The notes below the pieces were generated by a model that saw nothing but the letters and a program-made list of their open reading frames with translations, did not search any database and was not told where the DNA came from. A stretch of DNA of 21,571 bases from Balneolales bacterium (lineage in GTDB: Bacteria > Bacteroidota > Rhodothermia > Balneolales > Balneolaceae): positions 1 through 21,571 of the forward strand of contig JAURMN010000007.1 in assembly GCA_030830725.1 (NCBI GenBank). The letters run 5' to 3'. Shown here piece by piece: positions 8,363-16,219 of the stretch (its first letter is position 1; each line of letters opens with the position of its first letter). Both the position numbers and the translations under genes were made by a program.

Positions 8363-9883
8363 CTATTTGTTCATTGAGATGAGAAAGTCCTCATTGTCCC
8401 TGGTACCTTTTATCTTATCCAGAAGGAATTCCATGGCTTCAAAAGCATTGTGATTGGTGAGATATCGACGAAGCAGTACCACTTTTTCACGTTCGGATTC
8501 CGGTACAATGAGCTCTTCACGTCTAGTTCCGCTCTTGAAAATGTCGATGGCCGGATAAATTCTGCGATCGGATAATTTGCGGTCAAGTACAATTTCAGAA
8601 TTCCCGGTTCCTTTGAATTCCTCAAAAATCACGTCATCCATTCGTGAACCAGTATCCACAAGGGCAGTGGCCACAATCGTCAGACTACCCCCATTTTCAA
8701 TATTTCGGGCTGAGCTGAAGAGTTGTCTCGGAATTTTAAGTGCTTCAGAATCCACACCACCCGTCATCGTTCGACCAGAATTACCGGCGCAAATATTGTA
8801 AGCTCTGGCCAATCGAGTAATGGAATCCAGCAGAATTAGTACATCATGGCCACTTTCCACCAGCCGTTTAGCTTTTTCAAAGACGATCTCCGCTAAGCCA
8901 ACGTGATTCTCAGGTTTCTCATCGAAGGTGGACGCAACTACCTCAGCATGAGGGGTCGTGCGCTGCATTTCAGTAACTTCCTCAGGCCTTTCATCCACCA
9001 AAAGAATAATGATCTTTGTATTGGGATCATTTTCGCCGACGGCATTGGCAATATTGCGAAGAATTGTCGTTTTACCTGTTTTGGGTTGAGCCACAATCAA
9101 GGATCTCTGTCCTTTCCCAAGAGGAGCAAATAAATCAATGATGCGAGTTGAATAGTCTTTTGGATCGTGCTCCAGAACATACCGGCGATTTGGGTAGATC
9201 GGCATAAGATCTTCAAAGTCCTTACGATCCGTAAATTGCCCCGGCACTCGCCCATTCACCCCTTCTACTCGCAATAGAGCGAAATATCGCTCACCCACTT
9301 TTGGAGGACGCATAATCCCCACTACACAATCCCCTTGCTTAAGCTGAAATCTCTTTATTTGTGAGTTTGAGACATAAATATCATCCGGACTTGGCTTAAA
9401 ATTGTAATTCACAGATCGCAAAAATCCATATCCATCCGGGAGGATTTCTAGGGTTCCTTCATTGATCAAATATCTTCCCAGGTTGGGCTCTATATCTTTC
9501 AATCGCTCTTCCAGGGTTAGAGCTTGTGATTCAGGAAGTCCATCTGAATCATGTGTAGAGGGTTTTGACTCTTTTTCTTCCTGCCCTTGCGGAATTTCCT
9601 GTTCCTCAATCTCTTTCGAATAAAAAGAGCGCTTACGGACTTGTTGGGCTTCTTGACTTCTTTCTGGCTTTTCCTCAATCATTTGTCCGTTTTCTTTGAG
9701 GACAAAACGTTTGATAGGGGTCTCCGTATGAATGGGTTCTTTGGGCGATTCTTTTTGAAGGATCATCTCCACCAGCTCATTCTTCTTCTTACCTGTCAAC
9801 CCTTTGAGTTGCAGTGATTTTGCGATATTCCGAAGCTCCTGCAGAGATTTCTCTGAGAGCTCCGCTTCTTGGTATTCTGACAT
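8363..9883 (-). CDS. rho: Transcription termination factor Rho
   Basis: A hexameric RNA-dependent ATPase that ends transcription. The 506-residue product is longer than the roughly 420-residue E. coli form. An N-terminal Rho-N/SAP-like helical segment spans about 12-43. A polar, low-complexity linker rich in Glu, Lys, Gln and Ser fills about 44-120. The cold-shock-like RNA-binding domain follows (about 133-205), including LPDGYGFLR (148-156). The ATPase core has Walker A AQPKTGKTT (265-273), with Lys271, and Walker B VLILLDS (348-354). The Q-loop region is GRTMTGGVD (370-378) and the R-loop GTGNSE (425-430), where a Ser replaces the more usual Met. It is last in the long minus-strand gene run and converges with sppA. 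Confidence 0.98.
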   Translation of the reverse strand: MSEYQEAELSEKSLQELRNIAKSLQLKGLTGKKKNELVEMILQKESPKEPIHTETPIKRFVLKENGQMIEEKPERSQEAQQVRKRSFYSKEIEEQEIPQGQEEKESKPSTHDSDGLPESQALTLEERLKDIEPNLGRYLINEGTLEILPDGYGFLRSVNYNFKPSPDDIYVSNSQIKRFQLKQGDCVVGIMRPPKVGERYFALLRVEGVNGRVPGQFTDRKDFEDLMPIYPNRRYVLEHDPKDYSTRIIDLFAPLGKGQRSLIVAQPKTGKTTILRNIANAVGENDPNTKIIILLVDERPEEVTEMQRTTPHAEVVASTFDEKPENHVGLAEIVFEKAKRLVESGHDVLILLDSITRLARAYNICAGNSGRTMTGGVDSEALKIPRQLFSSARNIENGGSLTIVATALVDTGSRMDDVIFEEFKGTGNSEIVLDRKLSDRRIYPAIDIFKSGTRREELIVPESEREKVVLLRRYLTNHNAFEAMEFLLDKIKGTRDNEDFLISMNK

Positions 9884-9892
9884 AAAAAAACG

Positions 9893-9898
9893 TTCCTT
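9893..9898 (-). promoter_or_regulatory. Ribosome binding site of rho in its 92-base leader
   Basis: On the minus strand AAGGAA lies about 9 bases before the rho ATG, separated by CG and seven T residues. The 92-base gap between folC and rho (9884-9975) is long enough for an internal promoter or for autoregulation of rho, which is known in other bacteria. No attenuator-like hairpin is obvious in it. Confidence 0.4.
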
Positions 9899-9975
9899 AA
9901 CTAAAAGGAGGGATAATCGTAAATGAATGTGATTCCTTGGCGACCGGATCTACCCGTTGAATTCATGTCGCCTGA

Positions 9976-11334
9976 TCATGTGTGAAACGGACGATGATTT
10001 CGCTCCGCGTTCATAAGGGGTTCATAAAAGTAAAAAGAACCAGTAAAAATTACTAATTCATTAGAAAATCTTCCTGAAATCTCACTCAAATCCTGCAGCA
10101 GGATCGGCGGTTCAGGAGTTTGGGGGTTTAGTGATGTTTCGTTTTTATCTGCTTTCGAAAAGGAGGCATTCCAACAGGTCAATAGATCCTCATAAGATGC
10201 TGCCCTATCGGTATTGACAGGTACAAAATAACGTCTTCCTATCCTGGAGAGTAAGGTAAGGATTTCGGCGTTCAGTTTATCCTTCATCATACTGAAGACT
10301 AGGGTCCATTTATGCAAAGGCGCTATTTTTTGGAGTTGAGTAATAAGTAAAGTGATTGACTCAACGTTATGTGCCCCATCATAATACCATGACTTTTCTT
10401 TATTAATTTTAGAAAACGTGGAACGAAGTGGAAAGTAACGTCTGTAGGCTTGTAAACCGTTGCGAATCGACTCATGATCGATTTGAGTAAATCCTTTTTT
10501 CTGCATGATTTTAACACATGTTAATACAGTCGGAAGGTTTATCATATCGACATCTGAGAACTGGTCTCTGTTCACCTCCACAATGAGCTCCGGTTCAAGA
10601 AGTATAACGTGATCACCGTTTCGATCAATAGTATTGGACGGAGTCTTCCATAAAGGAGACCCCTTTTTAGATGCGATATCTTTTAACACGGTGAAGGCTT
10701 GTGGAGGAAGTTGGCTCACAATGATCGGAATTCCAGATTTGATAATCCCTCCTTTTTCTATGGCAATAGATTCAAGAGTCTCTCCTAATAAATCGGTGTG
10801 ATCCATTGAAATGGAGGTGATGATAGAACAAACCGGAAGAACCACATTCGTTGCATCCAAGCGTCCTCCAAGTCCTGTCTCAACCACAGCAACATCCACC
10901 TGCTGCTTTGCAAAATGCCAAAATGCAGCCGCAGTCATCAGCTCGAAGTAGCTAAGTGGATGCTGCTTTAAGACTGGTCCGGTTTCCCGAAAAAAAGTCA
11001 GAAATTGCTCATCTGTGATTTTCTCATCCCCAATTTGAATTCTTTCGTGAAAAGAGAGCAGATGAGGCGATGTCGTGATTCCGGTCTTTAAGCCGGATTC
11101 CATCAGAATGGAGGCGAGTAATCGAGAGGTCGTACCTTTCCCATTGGTTCCAGCGATATGAATGGTCGGATAGGCGAACTGAGGAGATCCGATAAGATCC
11201 AGAACTCGTTGTATAGTTTCCAATCCAGGGTTTATCGCACCTCGACCCTGATTTGCAAAAGTGGGGACTCTCCTAAGATACTCCTGCATTTCTTGGATTG
11301 AGGAAAAGAGGAATGGAGATGGGGAATGATTCAC
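9976..11334 (-). CDS. folC: Bifunctional dihydrofolate synthase/folylpolyglutamate synthase
   Basis: A Mur-ligase-family ATPase that adds glutamate to dihydropteroate and to folates in the cytosol. The 452-residue product shows the P-loop AGTNGKGTTS (61-70), TSPHL (88-92), VETGLGGRLDATN (151-163) and SMDHTDLLGETL (176-187), followed by the conserved IEKGGIIK (192-199). The C-terminal domain has DGAHN in its usual place. The start is a GTG at 11332-11334, chosen because it gives a typical N-terminus and lies just past the preceding stop. The upstream thioredoxin-like gene ends 18 bases earlier, suggesting co-transcription. The product works on the same cofactor pool used by GlyA. Identification is secure from the motif set. 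Confidence 0.95.
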   Translation of the reverse strand: MNHSPSPFLFSSIQEMQEYLRRVPTFANQGRGAINPGLETIQRVLDLIGSPQFAYPTIHIAGTNGKGTTSRLLASILMESGLKTGITTSPHLLSFHERIQIGDEKITDEQFLTFFRETGPVLKQHPLSYFELMTAAAFWHFAKQQVDVAVVETGLGGRLDATNVVLPVCSIITSISMDHTDLLGETLESIAIEKGGIIKSGIPIIVSQLPPQAFTVLKDIASKKGSPLWKTPSNTIDRNGDHVILLEPELIVEVNRDQFSDVDMINLPTVLTCVKIMQKKGFTQIDHESIRNGLQAYRRYFPLRSTFSKINKEKSWYYDGAHNVESITLLITQLQKIAPLHKWTLVFSMMKDKLNAEILTLLSRIGRRYFVPVNTDRAASYEDLLTCWNASFSKADKNETSLNPQTPEPPILLQDLSEISGRFSNELVIFTGSFYFYEPLMNAERNHRPFHT

Positions 11335-11352
11335 GTCAGAATCTCGTCTAGG

Positions 11353-11913
11353 TTAATTGAAGAATGAAGCTGAAATCCATTCTTCGAATTCCTGATTATT
11401 TACGCCAACAAATGACTCAATCACACTAGAATCCACCCCCACAATGATAAGGGTTGGAATTCCAGGAACGGCGAGCTCACCATAAATTTGTGTTCCCTCC
11501 AGCCAATGAACGGTTTGCTGAAGGGTTGGTTCGATTTCGCTAATAACCTCAAGTACAGCCTCTCTACTTTCCTTCACACTTAAGGCAATGAGTTCGAACT
11601 CCACAGAATCAATAACCGAGACTTTTCTATCCACATATTGCAACATTTCAATTGATTTATCAGACCAGGGAGACCAAAACAGATAAATCGAGATAGAAGA
11701 GTCCGACAACCTAACCGTATCCTGTGGATGAAAGCTAATCTCGATAGCGTTTTTTGAATTCATTACGGTCAGGAACTGCTCCTTCGCTCGAGCGTCAAAC
11801 CTCAACTCCTGCTTGGTTTGATGACGAACCGTAAAAAATCCAATAAATACGATCGAGATAAATCCTGTAAGGAGAATAAATCGAAAAAAAAGTTCCGGTC
11901 GTAAACGAACCAT
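11353..11913 (-). CDS. Membrane-anchored thioredoxin-fold protein lacking the CxxC motif
   Basis: A 186-residue protein with one N-terminal hydrophobic segment (about 10-28) preceded by basic residues, so the rest probably faces the periplasm. From about 73 the sequence follows a thioredoxin/TlpA-like fold: a beta strand SIYLFW (75-80), the active-site position, then helix-strand alternation and a GIPTLIIV (151-158) carrying the expected cis-Pro153. Where WCxxC is expected it reads WSPWS (80-84), so both redox cysteines are Ser, and the whole protein has no Cys. It cannot do dithiol exchange and is more likely a binding or chaperone module. It sits 10 bases after the GH13 gene and 18 before folC. 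The fold call is moderate; the function is unknown. Confidence 0.68.
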   Translation of the reverse strand: MVRLRPELFFRFILLTGFISIVFIGFFTVRHQTKQELRFDARAKEQFLTVMNSKNAIEISFHPQDTVRLSDSSISIYLFWSPWSDKSIEMLQYVDRKVSVIDSVEFELIALSVKESREAVLEVISEIEPTLQQTVHWLEGTQIYGELAVPGIPTLIIVGVDSSVIESFVGVNNQEFEEWISASFFN

Positions 11914-11923
11914 CCAGTCTGTC

Positions 11924-13258
11924 TTAGAGTTTTTTTACAAAAACTGCACCTGAATGAGCTTCTAAGGAGAAGGAGTCAGAACCGGAGAAAGTTTGTGTAC
12001 TAAAGAGTTCCTCATAGGTATTATTCCCCGAAATGGAGACCACTCGTGGCTCTGAAGAAATATTCAGCCAAACGATTACTTCATCCTTCTCGTTTGCCCT
12101 TCGATACCCGTATACACCGGTTTCGTCGTTTACATCAATCAGCTCATAAGGCCCTCCTGCCGTTCCATTCCATAAAGCGGAATTAGCCTGATTGAGTTCG
12201 AGGAGTTGTTCAAAAAAGGCCATTCTAGGATAATCATTCCAGGTGATCGCATCTTTTTCAAAAAACTCAAGTCTTCTTCCCAAAATCCCCTCCTGGCCTG
12301 AGTAAATGAGAGGCATGCCATCGATGGTGGCAGACATGATCGCAAAGGGTTCAAAATTGCTGAGATACAATTCAGGATCACTTCCCTTCCATGAATTTTC
12401 ATCGTGATTAGTGGTAAAGTACATACGATAAGCGTAATCAGGATATCGCTCCTGTTCGATAAGCATTAGGCGATGAATCGAAGAAAGAGTGGAATCACCT
12501 TGCGCTACATGATAAATCAGGCCATTATATCCCCATGTATAACTCATGTCAAAAGCATAATTGTGATGCTCTGGCATATCTGCTTCAGCAAGCATAAATA
12601 CTGGCTTAATCGTTTCTAAACGTCTTCTCACATCCTCATGAAAGTCAGTTGGAACTCCCCAGGCTACATCTACTCGGTACCCGTCGATGTCAAACTCACG
12701 GATCCAGTATTCCATTGCCTGGATCATCTCTTCTCTCATCTCAAAATTGTCAAAATTCAAATCAATCACATCAGACCAATCGGCTACAGGGGGGATAAAA
12801 TTGCCCGTTGAATCTTTTGTAAAAAACTCAGGATTAGTCTCAGTCCAAACGTGATCCCAGGCCGTATGGTTTGGAACCCAGTCAATAATCACTTTGATAT
12901 CGCGCTTATGTGCTTCTTTGATAAGCTCATGAAAATCTTCATCGGTACCAAATTCTGGATTGACAGCCTTGTAATCTTTGACGGAGTAATAACTTCCCAT
13001 AGAACCTTTTCGGTTGAGTTCTCCAATTGGATTGATCGGCATAAGCCAAATAATCTCCGCACCCAAATCCTGAATTCGATCTAAATCTTCCGTGACTTTA
13101 TCGAAGGTTCCTTCGTCAGAGTATTGACGAATGTTTACCTCATAAATCGTTGCGTTTACTGCCCAATTCGGAGTTGGTGGGAGTTGTGATGTAGGCTGCG
13201 AGCAGGAAATAGCAAAGAACAATAGTGCCAGAAAGATCGCTTTTGAATTATTTTTCAT
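11924..13258 (-). CDS. GH13 alpha-amylase-family glycoside hydrolase, lipoprotein
   Basis: A 444-residue enzyme of the alpha-amylase clan, expected to act on alpha-glucans or maltodextrins. The start at 13258 gives a lipoprotein signal, with the lipobox AISC and Cys19 as the anchored residue. A longer reading frame back to 13369 overlaps ispG and lacks this logic. The four GH13 regions are present: DWVPNH (126-131), GYRVDVAW (193-200) with nucleophile Asp197, Glu225 as acid/base in AEAD, and NHDEN (284-288) with His285 and Asp286. A beta-rich C-terminal domain spans about 370-444. The exact substrate and GH13 subfamily cannot be read from these motifs. Envelope location suggests use of external glucans, but no SusCD-type transporter is nearby. 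Confidence 0.9.
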   Translation of the reverse strand: MKNNSKAIFLALLFFAISCSQPTSQLPPTPNWAVNATIYEVNIRQYSDEGTFDKVTEDLDRIQDLGAEIIWLMPINPIGELNRKGSMGSYYSVKDYKAVNPEFGTDEDFHELIKEAHKRDIKVIIDWVPNHTAWDHVWTETNPEFFTKDSTGNFIPPVADWSDVIDLNFDNFEMREEMIQAMEYWIREFDIDGYRVDVAWGVPTDFHEDVRRRLETIKPVFMLAEADMPEHHNYAFDMSYTWGYNGLIYHVAQGDSTLSSIHRLMLIEQERYPDYAYRMYFTTNHDENSWKGSDPELYLSNFEPFAIMSATIDGMPLIYSGQEGILGRRLEFFEKDAITWNDYPRMAFFEQLLELNQANSALWNGTAGGPYELIDVNDETGVYGYRRANEKDEVIVWLNISSEPRVVSISGNNTYEELFSTQTFSGSDSFSLEAHSGAVFVKKL

Positions 13259-13334
13259 GATTATGGTTGTGTTATTTGAAAGTATTACTGTTCGTTCAGC
13301 CTTATATGTAGATCTTCTAAATTGTTTTGGGGCC

Positions 13335-14552
13335 TCAATTTGAATAGGTTTTGACCACATATTCATCAAGGATTTTACGAAATTCTTTCGAAATGCCCTC
13401 TCCTTTCAATGTTAAGGCATGCTCTCCGTCAATATAAACAGGCGCTTTGGGCTCTTCGAACGTGCCCGGAAGAGAGATCCCGATATTGGCATGCCGAGAT
13501 TCGCCAGGGCCATTTACAATACAGCCCATTACGGCAACATCCATTTTCTCAACTCCAGGATAAAGTTCTCGCCAGATTGGCATCATCTCTTTGATATAGG
13601 TCTGAATCTCATCGGCAAGTTCTTGAAAATAGGTGCTTTTTGTTCGACCGCAGCCTGGACAGGAGGTAACTTGAGGGATAAAAGAGCGTAATCCCAGAGA
13701 TTGAAGGATTTGCTGCGAAATTCGCACTTCTTCTGCCCGGTCAGCCCCTGGCATCGGAGTCAAAGAAACACGTATAGTATCGCCAATTCCTTTCTGAAGT
13801 AACACAGAGAGTGCTGCCGCACTGGCTACTGTCCCTTTCATTCCCATACCAGCCTCCGTTAATCCCAGGTGCAATGCATAAGGAATTTCTTTGGAAATTC
13901 TTTCATAAATCGTGATTAGATCTTGAACCACTGATATTTTACAACTGACCACAATTTTATCAGAGGCCAATCCAACCTCTTCAGCCAGCTTTGCACTTCG
14001 TTGAGCACTCTCCGCCATGGCATCAAACATCACTTCTTTGGAAGGCTTTGGCTCATCCAACTGATTGTTAATATCCATTTTTTCTGCCAACAACTGCTGG
14101 TCAAGAGATCCCCAGTTCACCCCAATTCGAATCGGTTTATCATATCGAATCGCTTGTTCAACAATCGTGCAAAAATTCTGGTCCCTTGTCTTAGTTCCGG
14201 TGTTTCCAGGATTAATCCGATATTTCGACAACGCCTGAGCCATGTCAGGATATTTGGTAAGAAGCAGGTGACCATTGTAGTGAAAATCCCCGATAATCGG
14301 CACCATGATTCCTCTGTTAATCAGTTTTTCCTTGATAAATGGAACTGCTTTCGCTGCATCATCATTATTGACTGTAATTCGGACAAGTTCTGAGCCGGCC
14401 GCATGTAACTCATCTATCTGTTTGACCGTATCATCAATATCCGCAGTATCCGTATTTGTCATGGACTGAACAACAATCGGAGCCCCTCCCCCGACCTTTA
14501 TTCCGTCAACATCCACTTGCAAAGAGTTACGTCTGTGATTTTGATTGTGCAT
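13335..14552 (-). CDS. ispG: 4-hydroxy-3-methylbut-2-en-1-yl diphosphate synthase IspG (GcpE)
   Basis: An iron-sulfur enzyme of the MEP pathway that converts MEcPP to HMBPP, leading to IPP and DMAPP. The 405-residue product is the compact two-domain form. The N-terminal TIM barrel begins with VQSMTNTDT (28-36). The [4Fe-4S] ligands are Cys298 and Cys301 in SCPGCGRT and Cys344 in MGCIVNGPGE, with Glu351 as the fourth ligand. It lacks the large central insertion found in plant, chlamydial and many Bacteroidia IspG proteins. The ATG at 14552 gives the expected N-terminus. An 83-base gap separates it from the upstream rhomboid gene, so it may have its own promoter. The nearby CrtI-superfamily enzymes would be downstream users of isoprenoids if they act on carotenoids. 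Confidence 0.97.
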   Translation of the reverse strand: MHNQNHRRNSLQVDVDGIKVGGGAPIVVQSMTNTDTADIDDTVKQIDELHAAGSELVRITVNNDDAAKAVPFIKEKLINRGIMVPIIGDFHYNGHLLLTKYPDMAQALSKYRINPGNTGTKTRDQNFCTIVEQAIRYDKPIRIGVNWGSLDQQLLAEKMDINNQLDEPKPSKEVMFDAMAESAQRSAKLAEEVGLASDKIVVSCKISVVQDLITIYERISKEIPYALHLGLTEAGMGMKGTVASAAALSVLLQKGIGDTIRVSLTPMPGADRAEEVRISQQILQSLGLRSFIPQVTSCPGCGRTKSTYFQELADEIQTYIKEMMPIWRELYPGVEKMDVAVMGCIVNGPGESRHANIGISLPGTFEEPKAPVYIDGEHALTLKGEGISKEFRKILDEYVVKTYSN

Positions 14553-14635
14553 TTTCGTTAAGGATGGGGTGAAATGAGTAAACTGGTAAGGGAATGCCGT
14601 ATTAAGATAAGAGGCGTACGTTTTAGATCTGGAAT

Positions 14636-15538
14636 CTATTTCTTTTTGCTAAGCTCAAATAATCGGTTTTTCTCGCGTTTAGTGAGACCATCATAACCCG
14701 ATTTAGCAATTTTTTCAAGAATCAGATCCAATTCGTTGGATTCATTTTCTTCCAATACATCAACATCCGAAATCTCCTCGGAGTTATTCGTTTTTTGAAA
14801 AACAGATCGAATATTCGAGTTTTTAGGACCAAATTCACGACCTTTACGTGTTGTCGGTGATTCCATCCATAACCTCTCAATCGCCCGAATTGGTGTCGAT
14901 AAATCGGCACCTTGCAAATAGGCTTTCATAATAAGGTACCCGGTCGCGGCTCCTCCCAGATGCACAATTCTGGCCACTCCGTCACCTGTACCCAAAAAAA
15001 GAACATCAATCACGATAATTCCCGCCACAACATAGCGAGCCTCCAAAGGTGGCAGGAGAAATAGCATAATGGGTACAGTTGGATAGAGCATTGCGAAAGC
15101 AACCATAATCCCATAAACGGCCCCAGAGGCCCCAATTACATTAGCAGTGCCAAATATCAGAGATAAGGCTATATCCAGTAAGGCACCCCCAATACCAGCA
15201 CCCAAAAACAACGTCGTAAAGGAACGTGGGCCTATTCGTTCTTCCACAGGTCTGCCCATCCACCAGAGCCAGAGCATGTTAAAAATCAAATGAAAGGGAG
15301 AACCATGGAGAAAGAGGTAAGTAAAAAAGCGCCATATTTGAATAAAAGCATCAGGCATTTCGGGCTGAAATGCTAGTGCCTGAATAAGCCAACGGTTCCC
15401 ATTTTGACCTTGTACCGTAATAAAGGAACCGATTACCTGGAGCAAATACATCGCAACAGAGATACCGATGAATGCCCGTATTGCTGTAGGTAATCCTAAA
15501 AATCCTCTCTTTATGGCGTCAAAAAATGATTCGTTCAC
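14636..15538 (-). CDS. Rhomboid family intramembrane serine protease with C-terminal soluble domain
   Basis: A 300-residue polytopic protease that cleaves transmembrane substrates. The conserved HxxFN motif is HLIFN (83-87). GASGAVYG (136-143) carries the nucleophile Ser138, and VHLGG (192-196) carries the catalytic His193. Residues 1-210 form the rhomboid core. After a polar linker, a short C-terminal helical domain (about 264-300) has the pattern LDxILEKIxxxGxDGLTxxEK, a soluble tail known from Bacteroidota rhomboids. The start appears to be GTG at 15536-15538; the nearest in-frame ATG, at codon 30, would cut into the first helix. It follows the second rhomboid gene after 21 bases, so the two are a tandem pair. 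The substrate is unknown. Confidence 0.92.
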   Translation of the reverse strand: MNESFFDAIKRGFLGLPTAIRAFIGISVAMYLLQVIGSFITVQGQNGNRWLIQALAFQPEMPDAFIQIWRFFTYLFLHGSPFHLIFNMLWLWWMGRPVEERIGPRSFTTLFLGAGIGGALLDIALSLIFGTANVIGASGAVYGIMVAFAMLYPTVPIMLFLLPPLEARYVVAGIIVIDVLFLGTGDGVARIVHLGGAATGYLIMKAYLQGADLSTPIRAIERLWMESPTTRKGREFGPKNSNIRSVFQKTNNSEEISDVDVLEENESNELDLILEKIAKSGYDGLTKREKNRLFELSKKK

Positions 15539-15559
15539 GTCGAGATTACATCTGAAGAT

Positions 15560-16186
15560 TTACCATTCAAACGAACGTTTTATTCGCCACATTTTAATCA
15601 GAATAAATCCAACTAACATGCCTCCTAAATGGGCAAAATGGGCGATACCGCTTGATGTTCTCATGATTCCGGACAGAAACTCAATGGCGCCAAAGATTAA
15701 CACAAAGTATTTTGCCTGCATTGGGATTGGTGGAAAAAGTAACATGATGGTGCGATTTGGAAACATCATACCAAATGCCAGCAAAATCCCATAAACAGCT
15801 CCGGAGGCCCCGATGGTGGGTGCACCACCGCCCCCGATAATCATGTGAAGTAAAGCAGCACCGATACCTGTTAGAAAATAATAGATAACAAATCGTTTTG
15901 TACCCCACAATTGCTCAATCGATTGTCCAAACATCCATAACGCCAAGAGATTAAAAAAAAGATGTCCAGATCCGGCATGAAAGAACATATAGGAAAACAG
16001 TTGCCATGGAGCAAAAAGTCCGGATCCAATTGGCCATAAAGCTCCAAATCGGAAAATTGCATCACCAACAACCGGCGTTGACAATGCAACAAAAAAAACC
16101 ACATTGGTAAGAAGGAGATGCTTAACCGCAGGTGGGAAAACCGTGAATTGTGAATTGGGACTAAACGGATTCGAAGTTGAGTACAA
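15560..16186 (-). CDS. Rhomboid family intramembrane serine protease
   Basis: A 208-residue rhomboid core without extra domains. HLFFN (75-79) is the oxyanion-side motif, GASGAVYG (126-133) contains Ser128, and AHLGGM (185-190) contains His186, so the catalytic dyad is intact. Hydrophobic helices fill about 23-40 and 60-200. The frame has no ATG or GTG near the N-terminus: an in-frame stop lies just upstream and the first usable codon is TTG at 16184-16186, which gives a family-like N-terminal region. Translation may therefore be weak, or the true start is an unusual codon. It begins 33 bases after the FAD oxidoreductase stop and is followed 21 bases later by a second rhomboid. The pair share motif wording and may be a duplication. 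Confidence 0.9.
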   Translation of the reverse strand: MYSTSNPFSPNSQFTVFPPAVKHLLLTNVVFFVALSTPVVGDAIFRFGALWPIGSGLFAPWQLFSYMFFHAGSGHLFFNLLALWMFGQSIEQLWGTKRFVIYYFLTGIGAALLHMIIGGGGAPTIGASGAVYGILLAFGMMFPNRTIMLLFPPIPMQAKYFVLIFGAIEFLSGIMRTSSGIAHFAHLGGMLVGFILIKMWRIKRSFEW

Positions 16187-16219
16187 ATCAAAAGGAGTTA
16201 ATTATCAAAAACGTCAGAT

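Noticed and set aside
13259..13369. A longer amylase N-terminus overlapping ispG
   Set aside because: Starting at 13258 puts a lipoprotein signal at the N-terminus; the longer version would bury it.
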